From Dendrophyllia cribrosa (Eukaryota; Cnidaria; Anthozoa; Scleractinia; Dendrophylliidae): a stretch of 64,000 bases of DNA. The translations under genes and the position numbers were made by a program. The DNA is taken from the NCBI GenBank assembly GCA_024195265.1, contig JAJLRJ010000001.1, positions 6,498,857 to 6,562,856 on the forward strand, written 5' to 3'. Under the pieces are notes generated by a model. The model was given only the letters and a program-made list of their open reading frames with translations. It ran no database searches and had not been told where the DNA came from. Positions 50,801 to 59,770 of this stretch are shown here, piece by piece; position 1 is the stretch's first letter; each line of letters starts with the position of its first letter.

Positions 50801-51889
50801 ACGAACATCACCAATCTTCCGCCATGTTCGACCAATATCTTCAATTTCATATGGCATGTCCGTCACCTGATAGCGCAAAGGCACTAGAATGACTGGTTCA
50901 TTAGCTCTGGCTACCACTGCCGGCAAACTGTACTTACATTTCAGTTGGTCTGTGCCATAATATTTTTTGTAATGTTCCAAAAGCTTGTCTGCCACCCAAA
51001 TTGGGACCTTACAGAATTTCAAGGCATTTTCGATTATATCCATGGCAGACTTTTTTACAACTGGAACAGAGAACACATGAGGCTCATTCTTTCTCTGGCT
51101 TTCAGCCTTGTGGTGTTCATTGACTATTATAACCTGCTGTTGGGTGTAATTGAGCAGGTGCGGCAAAATCCAAAACAGGATAAAGTCAGATACCTTATTT
51201 GCACCAATGTGGGCTTCTTTGGTGGAAGTTTGATTCCACTTCTTCTTGAAAAATATCAGCAAGATCGAGAAAAACATCAGGTATCTGCTTTTCACTTTAA
51301 TTTGGAGTCCACTGTGTCTCGGATCAATCTCTTCCGAGTCCTCTCCTTCGGATTCAAGCGCCTGAGTATCTTCTTGAGTTGGAAACGTAAAATCTGTTTC
51401 CATGGGAGTTTCTCCCTCTCTTGGAATCACTGTTGGATCGTTTATATCAACAGCGACTGAACTACTTGCTTTATTTTTAGCCAGATCAAAAACGTCCATC
51501 CATTTCTTAGCTTCTGTTTCAGTAATCGCCATGTTATTTTTCTTGTTTTCGGAATTCTTTCCATAACCCATATGGAAGAAAGTTATTTCAGGCACTCGAA
51601 AAAGGTTATGATCTTTTGACTCTGAAATATCCTTTGCGAGAAGACCCAATGCTTCCTTCGCTCCTCTGTCCTTCCATCCACCTTCTCGTAGCTCCAGATC
51701 TTCTAGAAGCACTGTGGGCGATAGAAAGACGAGATTATCTTTCTTTTGTGGATCATGACTTTGGTATGGTTGTAGACCAAACTTTTCTTTCAGCACATCA
51801 GGTTCAACTCCCAAGATTTCCGCTAATGTTGTCGCTGAATTTGCCGCTCTTCTGGATGCAGCCGCCATGTTGGTAAACGTAACGGACAT
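28472..51889 (-). CDS. Death-domain protein with unrecognised N-terminal region
   Basis: Exons in transcript order: 51889-50503, 37103-36450, 31201-30989, 28752-28472, all joining in phase 1 (TTTGAAG/gtaaat, cag/AAAACATG, AAAG/gtagga, ttag/TGTTT, AAGG/gtaaaa, cag/TAAAACAA). Total 2535 nt, 844 aa. Residues 1 to about 750 match no family I recognise. An Asp/Glu-rich linker follows in exon 3, and the last about 90 residues form a death domain (helices around SLEELENLSQKIGECWKSL, the LGRRLGI turn, MLLHWKQRDG). Death domains act as homotypic adaptors in apoptosis and innate immune signalling, so a cytosolic scaffold role is inferred. Alternative in-frame start: ATG at 51868 (AACATGG, better context). 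Linkage of exons 1-2 to 3-4 rests on phase and order only; an mRNA could split it into two genes. Confidence 0.7.
30712..30872. repeat. 21-bp tandem array beside the cassette exon
   Basis: About seven to eight diverged units of the type TCTTGCAAGAAACGAGATGT, most alike between 30800 and 30865. It lies just downstream of the possible 47-nt exon. Confidence 0.75.
30888..30934 (-). CDS. Possible cassette exon that truncates the death-domain protein
   Basis: A 47-nt interval with a good acceptor (tatttttag) and consensus donor (AAT/gtaagt). Spliced after exon 3 it encodes about 15 residues (ESFSGLLIQCPPYHSN) and shifts the phase from 1 to 0, so the death-domain exon would then read TAA at its first codon. 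Skipping it leaves exons 3 and 4 in frame. Its existence is inferred from splice signals only. Confidence 0.35.
30989..31201 (-). CDS. Death-domain gene exon 3 (acidic linker)
   Basis: 213-nt symmetric phase-1 exon. It encodes FPAEGTDAEREVEPG, a run of about 30 mostly Asp/Glu residues, then a Ser/Gly/His-rich tail (GYVSGGSNTHVSQPP). Probably an unstructured linker. Acceptor cattag and donor AAGG/gtaaaa are visible. Confidence 0.7.
31514..32777. mobile_element. hAT-like non-autonomous element
   Basis: Inverted ends CAGGGCTTGACCTT and AAGGTCGAGCCCTG, then GGCTAGTGA / TTTACTAGCC motifs. Inside is a two-copy tandem repeat of about 235 bp (about 32247-32350 and 32480-32585) with the shared TCTCGTACCCAGATCTAA. 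No transposase found. Confidence 0.65.
33864..34463. mobile_element. pogo/Tigger-like MITE
   Basis: TA-flanked; ends CAGTCGGACCTCTATTAAGC and its exact complement. Many GGCCGCTTAATAGAGG repeats inside. CAGT ends with TA target match pogo/Tigger-type mariner elements. 600 bp, no coding. Confidence 0.78.
35243..36081. mobile_element. TIR element with AATGACCTAAAATGATCT minisatellite
   Basis: GTTACCAAAATGAGGAATGA and the complement AGTAAC end bound it. From 35250 to 35400 a degenerate repeat of AAAATGACCT/ATGAATCT units occurs. Confidence 0.65.
36273..36425. mobile_element. Palindromic MITE near death-domain exon 2
   Basis: TAGGCTCCTTTCGAAATTTT and complement with TTTTAATATATCGAAAAGG; related design to 19769-19924. 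It lies 25 bp past the exon 2 donor (36450) in intron 2. Confidence 0.7.
36450..37103 (-). CDS. Death-domain gene exon 2 (218 codons, basic region)
   Basis: Open exon with consensus acceptor (ttttttgcag) and donor (AAAG/gtagga). It encodes NMTGKKVATLFRVIGAHRL, a Cys/Lys-rich part and a strongly basic stretch (SSSKKLKKRASRKESWKKR), then a hydrophobic C-terminal segment (TIINFVMAVVVAGLH). The basic cluster could be a nuclear signal or nucleic-acid contact; this is inference. It lies immediately downstream in transcript order of a long intron containing transposons. Confidence 0.78.
38838..38893. repeat. TAA/TTA microsatellite
   Basis: About 56 bp of (AAT)n interrupted by AAAAAAAATT. Confidence 0.85.
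39041..40877. mobile_element. TTAA-flanked element, copy B, inverted
   Basis: Reverse-orientation relative of copy A: ends TTAACCCATTGACACCTG and CAAATGGGTTAA. It carries a different internal insertion (39559-40335). The matching stretch includes a short frame (PKIVDNSYWTLYCNSTKQNE) also seen in copy A, apparently a shared non-transposase sequence. Confidence 0.72.
39559..40335. mobile_element. MITE inside copy B
   Basis: Inverted ends of the form GGGAGGGTGACCCGGGTACC with further direct and inverted GGGTGACC and GTTTACATG motifs inside. No coding seen. Confidence 0.65.
41021..41449 (-). pseudogene. hAT/ZNF862-like zinc-finger fragment
   Basis: Minus-strand frame ending RPFQTRLLSNHTWLRFENGA, MFCHFCRK and an immediate stop resembles the TTF-type zinc finger (Trp-Leu ... 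Cys-x2-Cys) at the N-terminus of hAT transposases and domesticated ZNF862 proteins. The rest of the transposase is absent. Low-complexity Glu/Lys linker precedes it. Confidence 0.4.
42562..42610 (-). ncRNA. Hammerhead-like motif, minus arm
   Basis: Identical core to the other PLE copies, downstream of the intact 388-aa frame. Confidence 0.58.
42701..43867 (-). CDS. PLE reverse transcriptase (C-terminal part) plus GIY-YIG endonuclease
   Basis: A 388-aa open frame with the RT segment AMGTKMGPSYANLF, the catalytic YIDD box (GRYIDDCIG), the thumb/linker region, the Cys-rich linker and the GIY-YIG nuclease (KKIYIGETGRRLGDRFREH). It is the most complete PLE in the window; RT fingers and palm N-terminus are missing because the copy is 5'-truncated. 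In-frame codons continue a little upstream of the ATG at 43867 (NYYKQVNGV). It cannot transpose alone. Confidence 0.9.
   Translation of the reverse strand: MGTKMGPSYANLFVGHIEDKFFNQYHGTKPELYGRYIDDCIGATSSSKEELNQFITSVNTFHPALKYTWEISETSVAFLDINISINGNSLSTSVHYKPTDSHSYLLHSSSHPSHVKNAIPYSQFLRLRRLCSDDSDFSNKSEEMCQFFKKRGYPDSVVNTGQQRAQQIDRQSALQTPQKEENERIPFTLTFHPHNNTVKSIILKNFKLLQNDPETGRIFSQPPLISFKRDKNIGNFLVTSALKSDDKPGTFKCTRTRCNTCPFIHNADKITGPKRSIKITDRFTCTSVNVIYCITCTFCKKIYIGETGRRLGDRFREHLRDVEKNDKDASKPVARHFNLTNHSKQHMTICGLSLHQGNTESRKNLEQKIIFQIGTLKPHGINERFSFN
43951..44836 (+). pseudogene. PLE ORF, plus arm, frameshifted
   Basis: Encodes the linker and GIY-YIG region like the minus arm, but a 2-nt deletion near 44671 (gtcgcgccat for gtcgcgcgccat) breaks the frame. 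The C-terminal part resumes in another frame to TAA at 44836. Confidence 0.85.
44927..44975 (+). ncRNA. Hammerhead-like motif, plus arm
   Basis: Same motif as 878-926, downstream of the frameshifted plus-arm ORF. Confidence 0.58.
47651..48037. mobile_element. MITE (CAGTGCTGGAAATAA ends)
   Basis: Perfect 15-bp inverted ends, TCAGTG repeated on both flanks. CGGACATTTT motifs repeat inside. Confidence 0.72.
48581..49042 (+). mobile_element. 5'-truncated L1-like LINE insertion with TSD and A-rich tail
   Basis: ATCTTTCTG at 48572-48580 and 49043-49051 is a 9-bp target-site duplication. The insert encodes a LINE RT C-terminal end (FAKYYLYTQKLAQKNLSLEE, ending LEKSPL before TAA at 48788) and finishes in an A-rich tail of AAATA units and A-runs. 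The empty site is seen in copy A near 11600. Confidence 0.85.
49918..50148 (+). CDS. Conserved short frame in the GCGTTA element
   Basis: A 76-codon frame (about 67 in the matching copy at 12423-12626) sharing GELSLEIVYFVALFERL and GGLAFCFGLQKKCWL. It looks hydrophobic in the middle (MILFSLFWISILALLS). The copies differ by a 6-nt indel that keeps the frame. It could be coding or simply recent duplication; no family recognised. Confidence 0.2.
   Translation: MLNSVIFLESRGELSLEIVYFVALFERLFSRVIVMILFSLFWISILALLSMWQFQKQKTGPGGLAFCFGLQKKCWL
50503..51889 (-). CDS. Death-domain gene exon 1 (462 codons, unknown domain)
   Basis: A single open exon begins MSVTFTNMAAASRRAANSAT and ends FSYFEG before gtaaat. 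It has an acidic stretch (ESEGEDSEEID) near residue 190 and a hydrophobic patch (YLMFFSILLIFF) near 210 that could be buried or membrane-associated. The following half is rich in charged helices (WVADKLLEHYKKYYG, VDDFINQFIDNREIQEDFL). No catalytic motif is evident. Its length without stops in AT-rich DNA strongly supports coding. Confidence 0.82.
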
Positions 51890-52140
51890 TGACAAGCGCG
51901 GAAAAACAGGGAGCGCGGGGGTGGATGGGTAGGGCGCTTTCCATTCAACCAAAAATTCCGGAAATAAATAATTCCGGAAGCTATAAAATTTTTAATACTG
52001 TTTTCATTCATAACTCGGCAGAAGTCTTGAACTCGTGGATTTCTTGACATCTATTAGCTTGATGTCGATTACATCAAGGATTTTCTTGAAAAGGTTTTTC
52101 GCCCCTTAACAAGGTGGGGGGGGGGGGGGGGTGGGGGGGG

Positions 52141-53193
52141 GGGTACTCCCATATCGAGTGCCGCTGTGAAGGGTATGGTTTTCAGGCAGTTTAGTCTGTG
52201 ATAGGGTATAGTAATCAGAGGTTTTTGGTCTAGAATAGGGTATCATTTTCCGCGAAACTGATCAGTTGCGTAAAGAATTTAGTCTAGACAAGGTTTACTG
52301 GCAAATGGCATTTAAAAATCGGTACGGCGGGCAGTACGGCATTTTTACTGACCCCCGTTAACTAATAACTGTGATAGTGAACGAGTTTCTTTGGAGGTAT
52401 TTTTGGGAGGAAATGGTTTTTCTCAAGGGATTGGTAAAATTTAGATAATAAGAAATATTGAAGATTTAGTGAAGTTTTAAAATTATAATTTGTAGTTAAC
52501 AATTAATAGACGGACACCAAGTTAGTCCACTAGGCACTGTCTGTTGGTGTTCCAAAAATTTGTGCTGATTTTATTTCTACAAGAAACACAAACAAATTCA
52601 AAATACAGCTCTTATGAAGCAGCAATACAAAAAAAAAGAGAAAAGGATTGTTCGGTTTCTCTGTCGTGACTTCTGGACCTGCCAAGTCTCACGCTTTAGA
52701 CGTGAGTCTCACGCCTGTGAGTCCAAAACTCCGATCTCACGCCTATGGAGCAATTTCTCACGCCTGACTTACAGATTTGAGCTATCAGCCTTAACTGATC
52801 GCATGATCCAATTAAAAATATAGTTACGTTCATGAAAATATGGCACTTTTTTTAGGTTTTTATTGTTCTGAACATTACAATTACAGAGGTCTGAGGTCCG
52901 TGGAAACTTTCGAATTCTTCGGAACATCTTCGGAAAACTTCGGACATCTTCGGAATATATCGGCTTCCCTTCGGATTGGCGTGGCTCAAAAGAATTTTTA
53001 CCCCTAAGAGGAACCAATTCTAAAACAAAACATATAATATTCTGTCATATTTTTTCGGCTCATACCCTAAAGGTACCGCGATAATTCTAACGGTAGTCAT
53101 TTTAGATTTTCGTACCCTAAGCGGTACCAATCTACAAATTTTGACCCCTAAAAGGTACGACGAGCACCCCGGCATTTTTATATGGGAGTCCCT
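52141..53193. mobile_element. TIR element (GGGTACTCCCATAT ends)
   Basis: GGGTACTCCCATAT and ATATGGGAGTCCC bound about 1.05 kb upstream of death-domain exon 1. A G-rich run (52117-52141) abuts the left end. It holds TACCCTAA / GGTACC style repeats. Confidence 0.65.
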
Positions 53194-53504
53194 CCGGAAA
53201 AACCGTCAATTCTCAACTACTCTTTGCGAAACATTGCATAGCTTTATATAAAGCTGCAATTATCTCTGAAAATTCGGACCAACATATCACCAGTCCATGA
53301 AAATACGATCTGAGCTTGCAATATAATCATGCTGGTCCCAGCAAAAAAAATCTAATTGCAAGAAAACATTGACGGTCGATAATTTCAAACTTAAGATCCG
53401 ACTACCTGAGAGACTCAGAGAGAGTGAAAAACGGTACATTGTTTGTAAACTTCTACTAGAAAATGGCTACATGAGCACAGCTAGCTATAGAGGTCAAACA
53501 AAAC

Positions 53505-53600
53505 TGAAGAAAGCCGCCGATTGAACAGAGCTCCAGAATTGAAGAAAGCCGCCGAGTTCGAAGAAAACCGAGTTGAAGAAAGCCGCCGAGAATACAGCAT
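53505..53600. repeat. GAAGAAAGCCGCCGA repeats
   Basis: Three near copies of GAAGAAAGCCGCCGA plus partial units, irregularly spaced. Confidence 0.6.
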
Positions 53601-54174
53601 AATTTCAAAACGACCTCCTAATCGAAGCTTGCTCAAAGAAAACTACAGAGCTATTAAAACGAATGCCACGATGGCATCAGATAAGAACAGACTTTAAACC
53701 CAGGGACTCATTTCTGCCGGAAATTCCTTCGAACTTTTAAGCAACTTTTGGTATATGGAGCAACTTTTTTCAGTTCTAGCAACCTCGAGCAAATTTCGTA
53801 TCTCTGAGCAACTTCTTAGCAAATTGCGGGTTTACAGCACATATCACGTACGAAAAAGTGAACAATTAAAAGAAAAAGTCAAATGAACCGTAAGGTTTGT
53901 TCCGTACTTTTAACGTTTGTATGAAACTTTGATATCATGAAATTTTGGTAGCAACTTTTGAAATTTGGGTGGCAAATGTTTGGATTTTTAGCAATTTTTT
54001 AGCTCCTTTTTGGCATTCTAGGAAGCAACTTTTTAGCATTTTACGAGCACAATCGGGACGAGGTCGGGACAGGCCTAAAGTGACCTGTCCGGCCAGTCAG
54101 CTCTGACAAATGGTAAGCGCCCTAGGATAATAAAGTAATAGGAAAAGTAATACTATCCTTGCCAATTTTACTAG

Positions 54175-54330
54175 GTTCCTTATCCTGGCACCAGCCCAGA
54201 CCAGTGTCCCGACCCATGCCCCTGTCAAAGTAATGCATCCACAGCACCGTCTGAACCGAGAGACAATAACGCTGCCACGGGATCTGGAAACGAGGAAGAG
54301 GGAACAACAGAAGACAAAAATGTGGACTAA
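54175..54330 (+). CDS. Possible terminal exon, acidic tail
   Basis: After a tttactag acceptor, an in-frame run reads VPYPGTSPDQCPDPCPCQ, then SNASTAPSEPRDN, then EEEGTTEDKNVD and TAA. The composition fits a disordered C-terminal tail. No partner exon is found nearby, so it may be chance or belong to a gene outside view. Confidence 0.25.
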   Translation, partial: VPYPGTSPDQCPDPCPCQSNASTAPSEPRDNNAATGSGNEEEGTTEDKNVD

Positions 54331-54549
54331 AGCTAAACTATAAATTGAACTTATTTCCGGATAATTATCATCATGTACTTCAGAAAAAGCGACAAAATGT
54401 CTTTTTTTTTTCGTATGGTCGCCGGAAGCGCTCTCACCCTCTCCTCCCTTATTTTGCTGCCGCGCCGCCGCTGTTGCTCTTCGGTCCTCCAGTCGCCGGC
54501 TGCAGAACAAAGGACTTTGTCGAGGAAAAGTTTCCTACGATCCGTTAAA

Positions 54550-57500
54550 TAAAGCGATAAAGAAGGAGATATCTGCAAAACCGTCACCCGAGATTAAGTT
54601 GATTTTATTGATTCTAACTGACAAAGAATTGGAGATCCAGTTGGCAACTAAGATTAATTGGGATCCCGTTAATAACGTCTATAACTTTATACAAATTTAA
54701 TTTTATTAATAAGTGCAGAACTCATATAGAATATAGAAAATAGAAAAGAAAAAGGATCAATAAAAACGATTGTTTTTTTCTCTGTTTGCATGCATGGAAT
54801 TAGATTTGGATAACGTCAACATACAAAATATTGTCACATTGCCTATCCAAGTTAAACTTTTCAATTGTCGATCGAAAATCCACTGAGAGACGAATGATTC
54901 ATTCTTTTTTCGTCGCAGTTGGAGATACAGTCAACGATAGATCCGGTACTCTTCACTGGTTTGTCGTTGTGGTTTTACCGTTATTATAGTTTTTGAATAA
55001 CTCTCTCTTAACCCGTAAGCAACCACTTTGTAAATAACCGTTTTGTTTCTTAGTCTATATTATATTTCTTTGTCTTGATTTTTTCTTAAGCCCTGCACTA
55101 AGGGTGGTCGCTTGAGAGAGAGTTGATAGTAATAAACAAGAAGTTGTACACACAGCTTGAACTCGTGGCTTCTTTAACGCATAATGCAGTATTGATTCCC
55201 AAGTGTTTTTAATGCTGTTTTTTACGGAGAAACATATAATTATATATACAAAATAAGACTACACTGCATTCACTACACATTCATTACTGAGCCGATCCCT
55301 ATAAGCAAATGACAAGTTTTTGTCTTATATAAAACACAAAACTTGCCGGAACAAAAATCCTACAGCAACAACGGCAAACACAACATCAAACGGTCCTATC
55401 CATCCACGCTTTGACTCTTCCTTCTGTTTCTCAAGTCAACACACGGAGATCAAGATTTTGCCACCGTCTTTTTAAGTCACGAGGTCGCGTGTCAACCAAT
55501 CAGACCAGTCAATCTAAAATATGCGTGCATAAATTTGTATCCACTAATGTAACACAAATATAACCACGCAGCTCTTAACAACCTCTTATGTCATTGGACC
55601 TGCGTATTACGCAGTTCTATTGCTTTCAGGGATAGGGTCCATTGTTGTGTTGTTTGTTCTGTTTTCTCAGCAAATCTGAATAAAATCAAGAAAGTCAGAG
55701 CGTGAAACATACTCGCGTCGGCTACACCACGAGTAATAATTCACATCCATTTAAAAGGCACTCTTACTATGATTTCTGCTAATTAAGATGCGGAAGAAGA
55801 ATTTTGCATAAGGCATAGCGTGGGAGTAAAATTGTAGAGATAGCCGACATCGCTAAAGGGGAGGAGTGTGGCGAAAAAACAACCACGATGCTCAAATATA
55901 ATAAGCCAGCGTCGAAATAAAAGAGGACGAGATCTCCGGACACAACCTTAGAGATAAGGCGTAAGGCATGTGCAATGAGTTCTAGCAGTGAAATCGAATA
56001 ACTAAGACATTTTCGTACCTTTTTAATGAATTAGAATAACTAAAAGGTTTTTGCTTTAGGCAATTAAAAAGAAACCTATCGACAGTGTCAAAAAATAATC
56101 TAACAACTAGAGCGGTCGTTTGAAATGTGTTGGTTTATTTTTTATCGTTTTTAGCGTAAACTTAAGCTTATTGTAAAGAAAGCAAAAGCCAGCACAAGAA
56201 AAAAAAATACATTTCAACCATTGTAGACAATAACATATTGGAGAAATTGTAGACAATAAATTTAATGTAATATAATTTTTAAAAGACATGATTTTTCAAA
56301 ACGGATACTACGCTATCACCTGTCAAATTATTTAAGGAATTTTTTAGAACTGAGAAATTTGCAAAAATAAAATTAAAATATGTTGGTTGATACATAAAAA
56401 CGGAATAAAAAACTGAGAAACATCTGAATATCTAAGACGCATATTAATTCCTAAAAAGGTCGAATACATGTTGTTCATGTGATATAATTATTCTGTATAC
56501 ATTTAATTTTCAGAAATTTCTCACACATATATTGCTTCTTCAACTGTTAGTAACTTAGCTATAAATCCCCTGGTGGTAAGAATGAACATAACATTTTTTT
56601 TTCTTATAAATTTTTTGCCCTGAGAATTAGTTGGCCTTTATTTTTTATTTGATTATCCGTTAACTATTTTTAATGAATAAAAAAGCGATAACAGCATACT
56701 GTAATCTGTTTGTCGTACAGGACGTGTTGTTTTCCTGTACTCTCAATTAATTTATGATCAGTGATGCATCTTGAAGACAATATTTTGAGTGGTTGAATTG
56801 AATTAAACTGTACCGACAGCTGGCAGAAATTTCCACAATTTCTTATTCAAACTCAAATTTTAAGCAGCAAACGGCTTATAAGGCTAACATTTTAACCTGT
56901 GTCCCTCTAAAAGGTTAAAAGACAAAAAGGTAAAAATACAAAGCATGAAAAACAAAACAATAAATATGATTTACAGACCTGTTTGTCAAACAAAATACAA
57001 TAATAAATTCCGTTTTTAATATAATACCCGAGTACACATCAAAATGTCAAGAGTAACTTTCGTATGGCCGTCAATGGCACTGAGTCCAGAGAAAATTGCA
57101 GAAAAGGCTGGCTTAGAAAATTGTTGCTGTGTTTCCTATATAATTCGAGGACCTCAGCTTATATGTAACTCAGGATCTGATATTCAGATTCCAACTGACT
57201 TGGGAAGAAACGTTAGGAAGCGAAATCTGATACCTCCCCGGTTGTGCAAACTGAATTTCAATTTCTGTCAACGCAACATCCCAGCAGCTAATGCATTCTG
57301 TTAAACGTAACCCTTTCACTCCCAGAGTCAATTATCGAGACATGTGGTATTGTTCTAACTTTTGAGTCTGTTGACGAAATCCTGTGGTGTGACCATTTAA
57401 ATGAAACCTCTTTGGCGGTACTTTGGCATGGTACCATTTGTTTTATAATATTTTATAAAATGAAATTTGGATTTTTTTTCTTGAATTTTAATTTTTGACA

Positions 57501-58670
57501 CTCTTGGTAGTTTTACTGCCTTTAAAAAGGGTTAATTGGACGTACCAGGCTCCTGCCTGCTCGTACCTAAAATAAAGATAAAGATCCTTTCAAAAACCGT
57601 GAAAACCTCACTGACTTTTTTGAACGGACAGTTTTAGTTTTGGCTGAAACCGAATACGCCCCTCTTTAAAAGGAGAAAGACCATGTATTTTTATTTTATT
57701 CCTAACCCTGTTGTACGTTTATCACAGATAGGCTTTTAAAAATTCCACCTCCCAGGCAAACCACATTTATCTTATCTTCAATTTCAAGATCCTCGCCTGT
57801 ATTGATCAAGACAAATCCATTAATCACACTTAAATGTATCCGCTAAACTAAACTTTACAACAACCGCACCAATAAGCGGAAATTGAGAAGAGAAAGCCAG
57901 CTAACTGCACGCGCGTGCAGTTGCAAATTGTGCGCAAAACGTGCGGCATTCGGCACGCGCCTGATCAACATTTGGCACGCGAGCTGTTTTACTGCACGAG
58001 ACTTATGTATTTTCATAAAGGTAAGTTCATCATTTATTGTGCACTTCTCACTTCAACAATTGAAGTGTGTTTTAACGTGGATACACCGTTGGTTATTTTT
58101 TATTTTTCTGATGAATTGATGATCGTAAAATGCAAACTAAAGTCCGCAAGAGCTTATATGAGTTTTTAGTCTTGCGCTATGAAGATCTCCCCGAATTTGT
58201 ATGTCTGTTGTAAGCTATTCACAAACCAAGGAAAATGACTTGCAAGGTGATTTGGGAATCTTTTTATTTCCGTCGGGAAAGTGGAAATCGTGCAGGTTTA
58301 CATGTCAATTCGTTCACATGCGCAAAAAAAGTAAAAAAAAAAAAATTAATCACGGGTGCAATAAAAAACAATGCCTTAATTTTATCTTGAAAAAGCTTGA
58401 GCGTGGATCAGTGAATTTTTAACAGGTATAAAAGTTAATGGCTTTCACAGTAATTTTTAAACTTATGAAAGCTGATAAAAAATACAGAATTGATTTGCAA
58501 TTCGTGTATATACGTAGTTTAATTTTATTCGCAAACGACATTGCTTTTTTCCTAAATTTTTTACGACGAACTCTTTATACTGGCCAATTCTCCATTTTTA
58601 AATTGTTTTTTGAGGTTTTTTTAACATGTAAGGCTTGACAAAGTATTTCAATGCAGGGGTTTCGTCAATA
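54550..58670. other. AT-rich intergenic, no convincing gene
   Basis: No TIR elements or protein families recognised. The 86-codon frame at 57044-57304 has a plain start context and no recognisable domain, so it is left unassigned. Confidence 0.5.
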
Positions 58671-58952
58671 GAGCAGTTTTCATTTGAGTATCGAAAGTAA
58701 TTACACAATTGCTTTGGTTTTGCATTGCTACGCTTTGTGATTGGCTAAAAAATCACGCGCCACTTTCTCGACCAATCGGAAGTGAAACCAAAACCAATCG
58801 TGACTTGGTCGCACGCGTTTTCCCGCGCTTGGCGCCGGCGACATGTAATTGCTTCGTGCTCTGATTGGTTCATTGGATTGTTTTCGACTGCTGTGATTGG
58901 TCAGAATAATTACTTTGGTTTTGGTTTTACGATACTCAATTGAAAACTGCTC
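58671..58952. mobile_element. TA-flanked MITE with clustered CCAAT boxes, upstream of GPCR
   Basis: GAGCAGTTTTCATTTGAGTA and complement, TA on both sides. Inside are several ATTGG/CCAAT sites (about 58738, 58778, 58796, 58862, 58870, 58898) and CGCG-rich DNA. About 0.8 kb from the GPCR start. Confidence 0.75.
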
Positions 58953-59466
58953 TATAAATACGATAAAGATACTTTACAAGTTAATCAGTTGTTGTGCAGA
59001 ACTAGTAAACATAAAGCTCAGATTTTGGCTGAAGGCAGGAAACATTTTCACTAGTTCTTGACCGTTCAAAATACAAATACAATCATTGCAGTTACTGTAA
59101 TTGAAATAGCGTGGAGGTGATTAATATACCGGAAAATCTTTTGCTAATGAAATAAAAAACTCGTCTCCAAAACGTATTTTTTGTTTATCTATAGTCCAGA
59201 AAAAAAATGCCGTTTTTTTTTTCGAAAATCCCTAGAACTAAACCAATGTTTCTTACCGCTCCACAGTAGCATGGTAAGGAAATCTATCCACATTTTAGAA
59301 ATTATGGTGCGCGTTGGTTATTGTCCAAGCGTTCCTTTCCCAAAGACTCCGTTTTGGCGCCAATTTAGGAGTACGACACGCAACCTGTTCTCAGGCTCTC
59401 AAGCGCACTTTGGCTCAAGGGAACGCCTAGGGACTGGGTTCTGCAAGACTCAAAAGAGTGCGCTTG

Positions 59467-59474
59467 TGACGTCA
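59467..59474. promoter_or_regulatory. Candidate CRE palindrome upstream of the GPCR
   Basis: A perfect TGACGTCA lies about 300 bp before the GPCR start codon, and two more TGACG cores are at about 59670-59695. CRE sites bind CREB/ATF factors in animals. Whether this region is the promoter is an inference from position only. Confidence 0.3.
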
Positions 59475-59770
59475 TACACAATCAAAACACGAGGCTAAAA
59501 AGATTATTATAATTAGCCGCAGAAAATAAATTTCCTGTATATTTCTGTGCGTTTGTGATATCGATGGGTCAGATCATAAAACTATTTCAGCTTTTTTTGT
59601 GTTTCAGGAAGTTTTGTGCTTCATCACCGATCATTGCGCGGGTGACTCGTGGAAACTATTACTTGACTTCTGACGTAAAAAGACCGCGTGACGTCCAAAA
59701 GGCTGCCAGCGTTGAGAAGGGAGAAGTGATTTGTTCCAATTGCGTTTCGAGAAACGCGGATTCATGAACG

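Noticed and set aside
54097..54510. 137-aa minus-strand frame with Val/Leu-rich end
   Set aside because: Overlaps a better plus-strand exon candidate and shows no family features.
57044..57304. 86-aa frame starting MSRVTFVWPSMA
   Set aside because: No recognisable domain, partner exon or regulatory context; length is within chance.
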